Source: UBA5109 sp963975155 (lineage in GTDB: Bacteria > Pseudomonadota > Gammaproteobacteria > Pseudomonadales > Pseudohongiellaceae). Taken from it: DNA of 64,000 nt. The position numbers and the translations under genes are program-made. The DNA is taken from the NCBI GenBank assembly GCA_963975155.1, contig CAXBFG010000001.1, positions 310,001 through 374,000 of the forward strand, given 5' to 3'. The first letter of the stretch is position 1, and each line of letters opens with the position of its first letter. This document shows, piece after piece, positions 7,128 to 17,148 of the stretch. Below the pieces are notes generated by a model. It worked only from the letters and a program-made list of their open reading frames with translations, had not been told where the DNA came from and searched no databases.

Positions 7128-8594
7128 CTAAAAGGCAGCAGCCAGCGACTGCAGAATATTGATCATTGGTGTCGGGTAGACACCCAGATAAATGGTAATA
7201 GCCGTCATGCTGGCCAGAACAGCATGTGTGCCGAAGGGAATAGCGTTGGCTGCAGGATCTTTTTTCAGTGCCTGTACTGGTTCCTGCAACATGATGTAAA
7301 TCAGTCGCAGGTAGTAATAGAGGCCGATAGCACTACCAATGATTAACAGGGTTAGCAGAAACCAGAGTGAGCCCTCTACCCCGTTGGTAAATACATAGAA
7401 TTTGCCCATGAAGCCTGCTGTAAGAGGAATGCCTGCCAGTGACAGAAACACGACGATCATGACTGCAGAAAGCCAGGGGTTGCGCCAGAATAAACCCTGA
7501 TAATCACTGACCAGGTCCAGCTCTTTACCTGAGTTTGAGATGGCACTGATAACAGCAAATCCGGCAATCGACATAATGAAGTACGCCACAATGTAATAGC
7601 CCATGCTTTCTACCGTGAGCATGCCTGGTATGCTGGCTCCGGCAATAATAACAATCAGCAAATAGCCCATATGGGCAATCGACGAATAGGCCAAGAGACG
7701 CTTAACATTGCTTTGCAGAAGTGCAAGCAAATTACCAAGCAGCATGGAAGCGGCTGCGATAACCGTCAATACCAGCAGCAAGGCTTCAAATTGATAGGCA
7801 TCTGAAATCAACAGCAAGCGTAGAGTAACTGCCAGCATGGCAGCCTTCGATACTGTCGCTAAATAAGCTGTAACCGGTACCGGTGCGCCTTCATATACAT
7901 CGGGTGTCCAGATATGAAATGGCACCAGCGAAAGTTTAAAGGCGATGCCGGCAATAATCATGATCAGTCCGGTAATCAGCACCGGGTTGTCGGCAACACC
8001 CTGAACTTCGATTGCCGGAGCCAGATCTGTGAAAAACATGGTGCCGGTCAGGGCATATACCAGAGCAATACCGAACAGAATCAGTCCCGATGCCAGGCCA
8101 GACATAATCAGGTATTTAAGTGCTGCTTCAAGAGGAAACTTGGCGGATTTTGTTTCGTGTACCGGATAGGCAATCATGGCGTAGAGGCTGACACCCAACA
8201 TTTCCATGCCAATAAAGAAGCTCACGAAGTGTGAACTGCAGGCCAGCACAACAGCTCCAACAGTGCCTGTGAGCAATAATATATAGAACTCTTCGTTGAG
8301 TTTGTTGTGCGACTCAAAATACGGATATGCCAGAATGCTTACAGAAAGAGCCCCAATAATAATCAGCGCCGAAAACATCAGGCTGTATTCATCGAAGTAC
8401 AGGAGTTGTGTTGCCTGCAGTGGTAAAACCGGGTCTATAAAAACAAACACCAGTAAAGATGCAGCCAGTCCTGTGGTGCAGAGTACGTTGACCAGACCAT
8501 GATCACGTTTGAAACCGGCAACCAGCATGACAACAACTGACGTTGCCGTCAGCATGATAATTTGCAGTAAATCTATAAGAACGTCAGTACTCAT
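7128..8594 (-). CDS. nuoN: NADH-quinone oxidoreductase subunit N
   Basis: NuoN is one of the three antiporter-like proton-pumping subunits in the membrane arm of complex I. The 488 residues form about 14 helices. Family landmarks are visible: the first conserved region around FFIGMEMLGVSLYAM with the key glutamate, FKLSLVPFHIWTPDVYEGAP in the discontinuous-helix region, and SNVKRLLAYSSIAHMGY. It is the last gene of the nuo operon, 32 bases after nuoM. No terminator with a clear T-run was seen downstream. Confidence 0.97.
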   Translation of the reverse strand: MSTDVLIDLLQIIMLTATSVVVMLVAGFKRDHGLVNVLCTTGLAASLLVFVFIDPVLPLQATQLLYFDEYSLMFSALIIIGALSVSILAYPYFESHNKLNEEFYILLLTGTVGAVVLACSSHFVSFFIGMEMLGVSLYAMIAYPVHETKSAKFPLEAALKYLIMSGLASGLILFGIALVYALTGTMFFTDLAPAIEVQGVADNPVLITGLIMIIAGIAFKLSLVPFHIWTPDVYEGAPVPVTAYLATVSKAAMLAVTLRLLLISDAYQFEALLLVLTVIAAASMLLGNLLALLQSNVKRLLAYSSIAHMGYLLIVIIAGASIPGMLTVESMGYYIVAYFIMSIAGFAVISAISNSGKELDLVSDYQGLFWRNPWLSAVMIVVFLSLAGIPLTAGFMGKFYVFTNGVEGSLWFLLTLLIIGSAIGLYYYLRLIYIMLQEPVQALKKDPAANAIPFGTHAVLASMTAITIYLGVYPTPMINILQSLAAAF

Positions 8595-8626
8595 GTAACT
8601 TGTCTGTCACCTATTTTTTAAATGTA

Positions 8627-10114
8627 TCAGGGAAACACAACACCTAAACTTCGCAGCGTTGGTTCAGCCATATCCAGCATGGTTTGGGGATATAAGCCCA
8701 TCCACAACAAACCAATCATCATCAAGGCATAACAGGCCATTTCAATAAAAGTCAGATCGGCAATTTCGTAGTTATTTTTGTTTTCACCATGGAACACTTT
8801 CTGTATCACAATCAAAGAGTATATGGCTGCAACAACCAGACCCAGAGCTGCAAAGGCAGTGACTGTGACGCTAACCTGGAAGCTGCCCAGCAACACCAGG
8901 AACTCACCGATAAAATTACCAAGTCCGGGCATACCGACAGCTGCTACGGTAAAGAACAGGGCCATGAATGACATTTTCGGTACCACACCCCAGAAACCAC
9001 CCATCTGGTCCATATCACGGGTATGAATCCGATGCTGTAAGCCCCCTGCCAGCATAAACAATGCAGCAGCACTAAAGCCATGAGCCAGCATGGTCATAAC
9101 AGCACCCTGCATGGCCTGTGCATTCCAGGCATAAATGCCGACAATAACAAAGCCCATATGGCTGACAGATGTGTAGGCAATGAGTCGTTTGAGATCATTC
9201 TGTGCATAGGCAACTTTGGCGGTATAGAGAATGCTGACCACACCCAGTGTCATGGCAAATGGTGCAAAACTCAGGGAGACCTCCGGAAACAAGGGTACGG
9301 TAAAACGGATCAGGCCGTAGGCTCCTGTTTTCAGGAGTATGCCCGCCAGAATAACCGAACCCGCTGTTGGCGCCTGTGAGTGGGCATCCGGTAACCAGTT
9401 ATGGAGGGGAAATACCGGTAGCTTGGTAGCGAATGCGATAAAGAATCCGAGCATCACCAGCATGACAAATTCTTCAGGGATATTGGCGCCCAGCAGATCA
9501 AAATAATTGAAGGTGATAATTTCAGTGGCCTGGTAGTTAAAGAAAACCAGTACCAGAATCGACAGCAGCATTAATAAGCCACTCACCTGCGTGAAGATGA
9601 AAAACTTCATTGCAGCGTATTCTTTATTTTCATGCCCCCAGATGGCGATGATGAAATACATAGGAATCAGCATCACTTCCCAGAAGAAGAAGAATAAAAA
9701 TAAATCCAGCGCGGTGAAAACTCCGATGACACCGGCAAGCGTCCAGAGCAAATTAAAATAGAAGAAGCCGGTTCTTTGCTTGACTTCATGCCAGGCAGAT
9801 CCAAGAGCAATAAGCCCAAGAAAAACAGTCAGGAAAATTAACAGCATAGCCAAACCATCAGCGCCGAAAATAAAACTGATACCAAAGCGCGGAATCCAGT
9901 CGGCCTGAAACAGCACCAGCCATTCTCCATGCCCATTATCGACTGGCGATAAACCAATCGCCTGCGGTGCAAGCAGCATCAGAACAACCAGCGCAAGATC
10001 AATCAGGATGGCAAACAGAGCGATGACCCGTGGCAAATCTGAGCCACGTCCCTCCGCCAGCCATGCACCAATACCACCGGCAAAGAGTATGATCATTAAC
10101 CAGATCAGTATCAT
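8627..10114 (-). CDS. nuoM: NADH-quinone oxidoreductase subunit M
   Basis: NuoM is an antiporter-like proton-pumping subunit of the complex I membrane arm. The 495 residues include FFFFWEVMLIPMYFIIAIWG with the conserved helix-5 glutamate, FATKLPVFPLHNWLPDAHSQAP at the broken helix, and NDLKRLIAYTSVSHMGFV with the conserved lysine. Length matches the family. The start overlaps the nuoL stop codon by 4 bases (ATGA), indicating translational coupling. Confidence 0.97.
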   Translation of the reverse strand: MILIWLMIILFAGGIGAWLAEGRGSDLPRVIALFAILIDLALVVLMLLAPQAIGLSPVDNGHGEWLVLFQADWIPRFGISFIFGADGLAMLLIFLTVFLGLIALGSAWHEVKQRTGFFYFNLLWTLAGVIGVFTALDLFLFFFFWEVMLIPMYFIIAIWGHENKEYAAMKFFIFTQVSGLLMLLSILVLVFFNYQATEIITFNYFDLLGANIPEEFVMLVMLGFFIAFATKLPVFPLHNWLPDAHSQAPTAGSVILAGILLKTGAYGLIRFTVPLFPEVSLSFAPFAMTLGVVSILYTAKVAYAQNDLKRLIAYTSVSHMGFVIVGIYAWNAQAMQGAVMTMLAHGFSAAALFMLAGGLQHRIHTRDMDQMGGFWGVVPKMSFMALFFTVAAVGMPGLGNFIGEFLVLLGSFQVSVTVTAFAALGLVVAAIYSLIVIQKVFHGENKNNYEIADLTFIEMACYALMMIGLLWMGLYPQTMLDMAEPTLRSLGVVFP

Positions 10115-11955
10115 GCGAATACTCCTATACTGACTATCAGGAGGACGCCGCAGGCCATGCTTATGGTATACCAGCGTAACTGGCCGGTCTGGGTTTGAAT
10201 GACCAGACTATGACAATAACGCGTCAGGCTGGCTGTTCCGTTATAGATGCTATCGACAAAATCTTGCTTGTTGAGTCTGGCAAGGCCGGTATAAGGATCG
10301 ACAAAGACGCGATCATAGAGCCAGTCCATACCCCACTGCGTGAAAAAGAAGCGATGTAATTTAGCGCCGAAACCGGATGCCGCAAATTTATTGACGTCGA
10401 CTTTCTGTTTGATAAATATCAGATAGGCAAACAGTATGCCGATTAAAGGCAGGCCAATCATGATCGCCTGATAAAACACTGAGACATGATGCTCTTCTGC
10501 ATGCGCATGAAAGACTTCTTCAACCGGAATATGGATGAAACCGCCAAGCAGTGAAAGTACTGCCAGAGCAACCAAAGGACCCTGTAAATTCCAGCCCATT
10601 ACTTCATGACCGTCATGGGTTTTCTTGCCGAAGAAGACCAGGAAGTACAATCTGAAACTGTACAGGCCTGTCATAAAGGCGCCTGCAACACCACCAATCC
10701 AGAGCATATAGGCCCCTTCTGTGGTCAGCGCCGATGCCAGAATTTCTTCCTTACTCCAATATCCGGAGGTCGGGAATATGGCCACCAGGGCTATCGTACC
10801 AATCAGGAATAAAGCATGGCTCCAGGGTAGATCCTTGCGCAGTCCACCCATTTTGAAAATGTCCTGCTCATGATGCATGGCCAGAATAATGGAGCCTGCC
10901 GTCAGGAATAACAGTGCCTTGAAGAAAGCGTGTGTCATCAAATGGAAGATGGCAGAACTGTAGGCGCCAACACCGAGCGCCAGAAACATGTAGCCAATCT
11001 GACTGACCGTGGAAAAGGCCAGCACTTTCTTGATGTCGTTTTGCACCAGAGCGGTAAAACCGGCCATCAATAAGGTGATCATGCCGATAACGCCGACCAG
11101 AAACTGCACGCTTGGTGCCAGTTCATAAAGGATATGAGTACGGGCAATCAAATACACCCCTGCCGTTACCATCGTCGCAGCATGAATCAAGGCTGAAATT
11201 GGCGTTGGACCGGCCATTGCGTCGGGCAACCATGTCTGTAAGGGAAGTTGTGCGGATTTGCCTACAGCGCCTCCCAATAACAGGAGTGTGACGGCAACGG
11301 CGATACCGGAACCGACTGCCCAGTTCTCTTCGGCCAGAAACATCAGTTCCTGAATATTCAGTGTGCCAAGATTGGCGAACAACAAGAACAGGCCCATTGC
11401 CATGGAAGCATCCCCTACCCTGGTAACCACAAAGGCTTTGCGGGCGCAGTAACCGTTATAGGGGTCTTTGAACCAAAAGCCGATCAGGAGATAGGAACAC
11501 AAGCCTACACCTTCCCAACCCATAAAGAGCAGCAGGAGGTTATCCGCCAGCACCAGAATCAGCATGGCTGCAACGAAGAGGTTCATATAGGCAAAGAAAC
11601 GCGCGAAACTTGGGTCGTCATGCATGTAACCCGTGGCATAAACGTGAATCAGGAAACCAATACCGGTAATGATAAACATCATCACCAGCGAAACGCCGTC
11701 GAGATACAAGGTAAATCCGGCTTCAAAGGAACCGACTTCCATCCAGGTCCAGAGAGTCTGAGAAAATGAAGATGTGCCCGCTTCTGCCATGGCCATAAAA
11801 TCCATTCCGGCCAGTACGGCAACCAGAAAGGACAGGCCTATAGAGCCGGCACCAACAATTGCAGCCGGAAGCTCAGGTAATTTTCCACAGCTAAACGTCA
11901 GGATTAAAAATCCTATGACAGGAATGGTCGGGACTAACCAAAGTAGTTCAATCAT
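10111..11955 (-). CDS. nuoL: NADH-quinone oxidoreductase subunit L
   Basis: NuoL is the distal proton-pumping subunit of complex I. At 614 residues it is full length. It contains LLLLFMGWEGVGLCSYLLIGFW with the helix-5 glutamate, SAQLPLQTWLPDAMAGPTPISAL, and the conserved NDIKKVLAFSTVSQIGYM. The C-terminal third carries the long lateral helix and final membrane helix that brace NuoM and NuoN (about residues 500-614). It lies 13 bases after nuoK and overlaps nuoM by 4 bases. Confidence 0.97.
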   Translation of the reverse strand: MIELLWLVPTIPVIGFLILTFSCGKLPELPAAIVGAGSIGLSFLVAVLAGMDFMAMAEAGTSSFSQTLWTWMEVGSFEAGFTLYLDGVSLVMMFIITGIGFLIHVYATGYMHDDPSFARFFAYMNLFVAAMLILVLADNLLLLFMGWEGVGLCSYLLIGFWFKDPYNGYCARKAFVVTRVGDASMAMGLFLLFANLGTLNIQELMFLAEENWAVGSGIAVAVTLLLLGGAVGKSAQLPLQTWLPDAMAGPTPISALIHAATMVTAGVYLIARTHILYELAPSVQFLVGVIGMITLLMAGFTALVQNDIKKVLAFSTVSQIGYMFLALGVGAYSSAIFHLMTHAFFKALLFLTAGSIILAMHHEQDIFKMGGLRKDLPWSHALFLIGTIALVAIFPTSGYWSKEEILASALTTEGAYMLWIGGVAGAFMTGLYSFRLYFLVFFGKKTHDGHEVMGWNLQGPLVALAVLSLLGGFIHIPVEEVFHAHAEEHHVSVFYQAIMIGLPLIGILFAYLIFIKQKVDVNKFAASGFGAKLHRFFFTQWGMDWLYDRVFVDPYTGLARLNKQDFVDSIYNGTASLTRYCHSLVIQTQTGQLRWYTISMACGVLLIVSIGVFA

Positions 11956-11968
11956 GCTTTCTGCTTTC

Positions 11969-12292
11969 CTACCCTTTCATTTTGTTCAAGGCATCGAGGT
12001 CGAGAGTTTTATGCTTCTGGAAGAGCTGTAACACCAAACCAAGACCAATGGCCACTTCAGCAGCAGCCAGACTTAAAATCATTAAAAACATAACCTGCCC
12101 GTCGGCTTCGCCCCAGCGAGAGGCTCCGATAATAAAAGCAAGACCGGTTGCATTCAGCATGATTTCCAGAGACATCAAAACAAAGATCAGATTACGGCGT
12201 GTCAGAACCCCGACCAGTCCTAACAAAAACAACATACTTGCCAGTATCAGGCCGTGCTCCATTGGAATTGTCTGCATGGTAATAGTCATCAT
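11969..12292 (-). CDS. nuoK: NADH-quinone oxidoreductase subunit K
   Basis: NuoK is a small three-helix membrane subunit of complex I (MrpC-like) that takes part in the proton path. The 107 residues include the conserved glutamates in LMSLEIMLNATGLAF and AAAEVAIGLGLVL. The first ATG, at 12292, lies two bases after the nuoJ stop. Two further in-frame ATGs lie within the first 11 codons, and MEHGLILA is where most family members align, so the native start may be slightly downstream. Confidence 0.95.
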   Translation of the reverse strand: MMTITMQTIPMEHGLILASMLFLLGLVGVLTRRNLIFVLMSLEIMLNATGLAFIIGASRWGEADGQVMFLMILSLAAAEVAIGLGLVLQLFQKHKTLDLDALNKMKG

Positions 12293-12294
12293 GG

Positions 12295-12777
12295 TTATTT
12301 CCTCGCCAGGTGGAATGCACCCACCAGGCCGGCCAGTAACAACATTGATGCCAGCTCTACTGCCAGGACATAGGGACCAAACAAGGCTATACCTACTTCT
12401 TTGGCATCCACCATAGTGTGTGCCATATCACCTTCTACAACATTCAGGCCCACCAGTAATTCCACCAACAGAAGCGCGGCCAGAATACCAGGGCCTATCC
12501 ATAAATTCGGTGTAAGCCAGGACTTTTCCTGATCAATAGTGTGTTGACCGAGATTGAGCATCATCATGACAAACAGAAACATCACCATAATGGCTCCGGC
12601 GTAAACAATGACTTCCAGAGCAGCTGCAAATGGTGCACCCAGGGTGTAGAAAATAACGGCAACAGCCAGCAATGAGACAATAAAATACAACAGTGCGTGG
12701 ACAACATTGACACGTGTAATCACCATAATGGTGGCTAACAAGGCAACTGCAGCAGAGCCATAGAAAAGTATGCTCAT
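12295..12777 (-). CDS. nuoJ: NADH-quinone oxidoreductase subunit J
   Basis: NuoJ is a five-helix membrane subunit of complex I. Its third helix contains the pi-bulge linked to conformational coupling. The 160 residues show VNVVHALLYFIVSLLAVAVIF and FAAALEVIVYAGAIMVMFLFVMMML, the hallmark stretch of the family. It overlaps the nuoI stop codon by 4 bases and is followed two bases later by nuoK. Confidence 0.96.
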   Translation of the reverse strand: MSILFYGSAAVALLATIMVITRVNVVHALLYFIVSLLAVAVIFYTLGAPFAAALEVIVYAGAIMVMFLFVMMMLNLGQHTIDQEKSWLTPNLWIGPGILAALLLVELLVGLNVVEGDMAHTMVDAKEVGIALFGPYVLAVELASMLLLAGLVGAFHLARK

Positions 12778-13322
12778 GGCATTAAGCTCCTTCTGTCTAC
12801 CGGTGGCAATTCATTACGGGCTTCACCCTTGCCTTTGCCGCCAATAGCTTTGCCGGCAACTTTATAGAAATTGTAATCGTGGTACTTGCCAGTGCCCTGG
12901 ATCAGCATATGTTCTTTTTCCCAGACCATGTCCTGTCGCACATACTCCGCCATCTCAAAATCCGGCGTCAGCTGAATGGCATGAGTCGGGCAGGCTTCTT
13001 CGCAAAAACCACACATAATGCAACGGGAAAAATTGATACGAAAAAATTCCGGATACCAGCGCCCGTTTTCATCTTCCGTTTTTTGCAGAGCGATACAGTC
13101 TACCGGGCAAGCTACTGCGCAAAGATTACAAGCCACACAACGCTCTTCTCCATCAGGGTCACGCGTTAAAATAATACGCCCGCGCCAGCGTGGAAACATA
13201 TAAGGTTTTACATCCGGGTATTCCACGGTATCGGCTTTTTTGAACACATGCAGAAATACCAGCCACAGTGAAACCAACTGTGACCATATAATATTAATCT
13301 GCTTGCCAATTGCCCTGAACAT
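12774..13322 (-). CDS. nuoI: NADH-quinone oxidoreductase subunit I
   Basis: NuoI carries clusters N6a and N6b of the peripheral arm and passes electrons on to N2 in NuoB. The 182 residues contain two 4Fe-4S motifs, CVACNLCAVACPVDC and CIMCGFCEEACP, each C-x2-C-x2-C-x3-C-P. The N-terminal helix segment (INIIWSQLVSLWLVFLHVF) anchors it at the membrane. It follows nuoH after an 82-base gap, the widest inside the operon. Confidence 0.97.
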   Translation of the reverse strand: MFRAIGKQINIIWSQLVSLWLVFLHVFKKADTVEYPDVKPYMFPRWRGRIILTRDPDGEERCVACNLCAVACPVDCIALQKTEDENGRWYPEFFRINFSRCIMCGFCEEACPTHAIQLTPDFEMAEYVRQDMVWEKEHMLIQGTGKYHDYNFYKVAGKAIGGKGKGEARNELPPVDRRSLMP

Positions 13323-13404
13323 GTAGCTTAAATCTCCACTATTTATGCGCTTTTGTATAACGCTAAGCGCTGCTTGCCTTATTTCGGTTAATAACTTTTA
13401 CCAA

Positions 13405-14391
13405 TTACCCTGCCTGATATAAAACCACCGCTGCGGTTATTAAGAGGTTTAGCAGTGACAGGGGCAGCATCACCAGCCATCCGTAATTCATCAGTTGATC
13501 GTAACGGGGTCGCACCAGTGCTGCTCGAACCAGTACAAAGAACAACAGGAAGAAAGTTGTTTTCGCGCCCATCCAGAACAGGCCGCTAATGATCTCATTA
13601 CCAAATTCAAGCCCGAAAGGAGCCAGCCAACCGCCGAAGAACAAGACCGGTATCAAGGCAGACATCACCACCATGCCGATATATTCCCCAATCATGAACA
13701 AACCGAATTTCATGCCGGAATATTCCGTGTTATAGCCCGAAATAATTTCTGATTCCCCTTCAGGCAGATCAAAAGGCCAGCGATGGGATTCGGCTATGCC
13801 GGCTACCATAAACACGATAAATCCAAAAAACTGCGGGAATATATACCAGCCATCTGCCTGTGCTTCAACGATATCTCTCAGGGTGAAGCTGTCGGCCAGC
13901 ATGATGATGCCCAGCAGGGAGATTCCCATAAAGACTTCGTAGGAAATCATTTGTCCGGCTCCGCGCAAGGAACCCAGCAAGGCAAATTTATTATTCGAAG
14001 CCAGCCCGCCCAGCATGGTCGAATAGGACGCCAGACCTGCCATGGCGAAGATCCACAGCACGCCGATATTAAGATCGATAACACCAACGCCGGGCGCAAA
14101 AGGGATAACGGCCAGGCTCATCAACATAACGATGGGCAGTATCATCGGGGCAACTACGAAAGTAAACTTGTCAGAAAAAGGTGGTATCCAGTCCTCTTTC
14201 ATAAGCATCTTTATAGCATCCGCAATAACCTGAAAAAGGCCAAAGGGTCCTACCCGGTTTGGCCCCAGACGGTCAGACCAGAATGCCAGCATGCGTCTCT
14301 CTACCCAGATCATCATGACGGAGACACCCAGACCTACCAGTAGAATCAAGGCAATGTTTAACAGAGAACCAACCTGAAAACTAAACATCAA
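13405..14391 (-). CDS. nuoH: NADH-quinone oxidoreductase subunit H
   Basis: NuoH is the membrane subunit that holds the quinone cavity next to NuoB and NuoD. The 328 residues form about eight helices. Conserved loops are visible: WVERRMLAFWSDRLGPNRVGP and the acidic loop AESHRWPFDLPEGESEIISG, with the glutamates and aspartate of the E-channel. The ATG overlaps the nuoG stop codon by 4 bases. Confidence 0.97.
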   Translation of the reverse strand: MMFSFQVGSLLNIALILLVGLGVSVMMIWVERRMLAFWSDRLGPNRVGPFGLFQVIADAIKMLMKEDWIPPFSDKFTFVVAPMILPIVMLMSLAVIPFAPGVGVIDLNIGVLWIFAMAGLASYSTMLGGLASNNKFALLGSLRGAGQMISYEVFMGISLLGIIMLADSFTLRDIVEAQADGWYIFPQFFGFIVFMVAGIAESHRWPFDLPEGESEIISGYNTEYSGMKFGLFMIGEYIGMVVMSALIPVLFFGGWLAPFGLEFGNEIISGLFWMGAKTTFFLLFFVLVRAALVRPRYDQLMNYGWLVMLPLSLLNLLITAAVVLYQAG

Positions 14392-17099
14392 TCAGCCCTC
14401 ACTTCTTGTCGATCACTGGCGATGATGTTGACGGCTTTCCAGGAATCCGGACTCTGCCAGTCACTTGCCTTATCAAGCGTTACAGCCTTGGCAAGATTGT
14501 GAAAGTTAAGTCCTTTAAGTCCGACAGATACACCAACTGTTCCAGCCTGAACCGAGTCGCGAATAATATAAGGTAGTGATCCGTTGTGCTCAACTTGCAC
14601 CCCATCGCTTTTTTGCAGGCCAAGTTTTTCAACATCGGCAGCATTCAGGGCAATATAAGCTGAAGTTGCTTTTTCCTGAATCGCCGGTGTATAGGCACTT
14701 AATTCTTCACTGCCAAATAAATGATAGAGCGGGAACACCTCGAAGCCTGCAGCAGATTTTTCAGCCGCACTGGTATTGAACCAGCTTTTTTCAGTACTGC
14801 TGTTATGCAGTAAGCGTTGACCATGAGAGCCCTGTTTCAGCGGCCCACCGGCAAACTCCTGAAATTTGAAAAGACTCTGGTTTGAATTCCAGCCTGGCGC
14901 CCATGGCGAATTAAATACTGCGGCATCCTTGATTGCCGGTACACCTTCCATGGAATACACCATTACACCGTCTTCATCCTGTTCCTGCTTGGGTTCGTGC
15001 ACACTGATATTGGCACGCATGGCTGTTCTGCCACTGTATCGATGCGGCTGTCTTGGTGCCTTGAGTCCGGCAAAATTATAATTTTCGCCCGGTGTCAGAT
15101 GCGCAATGCCCTCACAGTGCTTAATAGCGGCTGCGCAGGCCTCGGTAATTTCATTGAAATGTTTGTCAGAGAGCCACAATGCACTCGAGCGTATGCCCGC
15201 AACAGGCTTGTAGGTTGAATAATAATGCTGGGCGCGTCCTTCATAATTGACAAAGGTACCGGAACTTTCCGCAAAGCTCGCTGCTGCCAGTACCAGATTA
15301 GCTTGCTCACCGGTGCGGTTTTTCAAGTAATCAAGCACGGTTAACTGATCAAGGCCTTGTATGAAAGCATCAACTTGAGCCGATGGCGCTCTGCGGTAGA
15401 GATCATTTTCAAGTACAACCGCTGCCTTATTCTCAGTAGCCATGGCTTGTTGCAGACTTCTGCCACTGCCCTGCATCATCAGGGCCAGCCCCATGCTATT
15501 GCTTTCCGGTGCTACCAGGGCCAATTTGGCTTTGCTGTCGCTGTTGCTAAGCGCTGTAGCAATATTGCTGGCTGCATCCAGCAAGGCTGGTTCGAGACTG
15601 TTAGTACCACTGATAATCAATGCTTGCCTGGCTGACTTCAGGGTTTCGGCAATTTCATTGGCCAGTGCCTGTTCTTCTTTGTTCAGACCTTTGGCAGCCG
15701 GAGCTGAAGAGTCAATAGCATGCGCTATGGCCATGCCAAGCTGAGCACTATTGGCCGCTGTACTGATATGTACTATATGAGCGATATCATCCAGACGTGT
15801 GCTATGAGGGCTCAGAATATACAGTGGGCTGAGCTTGTCCATGGCTAACTGGCGTATGGCGGCATCGTGCCAGATCGGAAAATTCAGGTCGGCACCCATT
15901 TGGCGGCCCAGATTCTTGACTGACTGTCGGACTCCAAGTGCCAGGCGAGCCGCTGTATTGGTGATATCTTCACCTAATATTAATACCGCATCTGAATTTT
16001 CGATGTCCTTGATATTGGCAATATCAACAGGTTTGTTCTGATAAATATCGATGATCTTATCGAGCATGCCAAGTTCCTGCCCAGAAATGCCGGCATAAAA
16101 ATTCTCATCCCCGACCAGTTCACGTAAGGCAAAGTTGGCTTCCATGGATGCCCGTGGAGATCCAATACCTATGGCTCCTTTGGCAGCTGCCGTTAATGCC
16201 TGTCTGGCAGCATCGGCATCAATCTGATGTGGTGCCGCATCATGTGAGGCACGCGTCATACTCACCGGGATGCGTTCCTCACTGTTGACATATTCGGCAC
16301 CGAAGCGACCTTTATCACACAGGAAATAACCATTTACTTCATCGTTAAAGCGATTAACAATTCTGCGTAAAGTGCCATAACGCTCACCAGGGTTGGTATT
16401 ACAGCCAACACTGCAGCCCGTGCAAACAGACGGGGAAGTCTGTAAATCCCATTTACGGCTGTAATGCTTGCTAAAGGGCTTATCGGTAAAAACACCGGTT
16501 GGGCAGACTTCCACCAGATTACCTGAAAATTCACTTTCCAGAGAGCCTTCCTGCCAGCGACCAAAATAGGTGTTGTCGTGCGAGGACTGAGGACCGAAAT
16601 CAGTACCACCGGCATAATCATTGTAGTAACGCACACAACGATAACAGGTAATACAGCGGTTCATTTCATGGTTAATGAAAGGCCCAAGATATTGATTATT
16701 ATGAGTTTTCTTCTTGCCGTCATAACGACGATAGGTATGGCCTGACATAACGGTCATGTCCTGCAGATGGCATTCACCACCCTCTTCGCAAACCGGACAG
16801 TCATGTGGATGGTTGATCATGATGCTTTCGATCGCCTGGGCACGGAATTTAGAGGCTCCGGCAATAGAATAACGGGCTCCTTCACGCGGCGAAGTCATAC
16901 AGGCCATGACCAGACGACCTTTTTGGTCTTCTTCATTGGCATATTCAATGACGGCGCATTGTCGACAGGAACCAACCGAACCCATGCTCGGATGCCAGCA
17001 GAAATACGGCAAATCCATTGCATGAGAAAGACACTCCTGCAAAAGATTGTTGTTTGCGTCTACTTCAAAGACTTTGCCGTCTATGGTGATGGATGCCAT
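14388..17099 (-). CDS. nuoG: NADH-quinone oxidoreductase subunit G
   Basis: NuoG is the largest peripheral-arm subunit of complex I and carries clusters N1b, N4, N5 and the off-path N7. The 903 residues begin with a 2Fe-2S ferredoxin domain (CWHPSMGSVGSCRQC, later CMTSP), then HDCPVCEEGGECHLQDM for N5 and CITCYRCVRYYNDYAGG for N4. CTGCSVGCNTNPGERYG followed by a fourth cysteine near FLCDKGRFG matches the N7 site. The rest is a molybdopterin-oxidoreductase-like fold that has lost its cofactor. It lies 49 bases after nuoF. Confidence 0.97.
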   Translation of the reverse strand: MASITIDGKVFEVDANNNLLQECLSHAMDLPYFCWHPSMGSVGSCRQCAVIEYANEEDQKGRLVMACMTSPREGARYSIAGASKFRAQAIESIMINHPHDCPVCEEGGECHLQDMTVMSGHTYRRYDGKKKTHNNQYLGPFINHEMNRCITCYRCVRYYNDYAGGTDFGPQSSHDNTYFGRWQEGSLESEFSGNLVEVCPTGVFTDKPFSKHYSRKWDLQTSPSVCTGCSVGCNTNPGERYGTLRRIVNRFNDEVNGYFLCDKGRFGAEYVNSEERIPVSMTRASHDAAPHQIDADAARQALTAAAKGAIGIGSPRASMEANFALRELVGDENFYAGISGQELGMLDKIIDIYQNKPVDIANIKDIENSDAVLILGEDITNTAARLALGVRQSVKNLGRQMGADLNFPIWHDAAIRQLAMDKLSPLYILSPHSTRLDDIAHIVHISTAANSAQLGMAIAHAIDSSAPAAKGLNKEEQALANEIAETLKSARQALIISGTNSLEPALLDAASNIATALSNSDSKAKLALVAPESNSMGLALMMQGSGRSLQQAMATENKAAVVLENDLYRRAPSAQVDAFIQGLDQLTVLDYLKNRTGEQANLVLAAASFAESSGTFVNYEGRAQHYYSTYKPVAGIRSSALWLSDKHFNEITEACAAAIKHCEGIAHLTPGENYNFAGLKAPRQPHRYSGRTAMRANISVHEPKQEQDEDGVMVYSMEGVPAIKDAAVFNSPWAPGWNSNQSLFKFQEFAGGPLKQGSHGQRLLHNSSTEKSWFNTSAAEKSAAGFEVFPLYHLFGSEELSAYTPAIQEKATSAYIALNAADVEKLGLQKSDGVQVEHNGSLPYIIRDSVQAGTVGVSVGLKGLNFHNLAKAVTLDKASDWQSPDSWKAVNIIASDRQEVRAD

Positions 17100-17148
17100 C
17101 TTTTTATCCAGTATAAATCTATTTAAATCAAAATGTTAAAGTTAATAG

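Noticed and set aside
13783..14343. 186-codon open frame on the plus strand opposite nuoH
   Set aside because: It lies wholly antisense to a clear complex I gene, has a His- and Gln-rich composition expected from reading a membrane protein backwards, and has no family resemblance.
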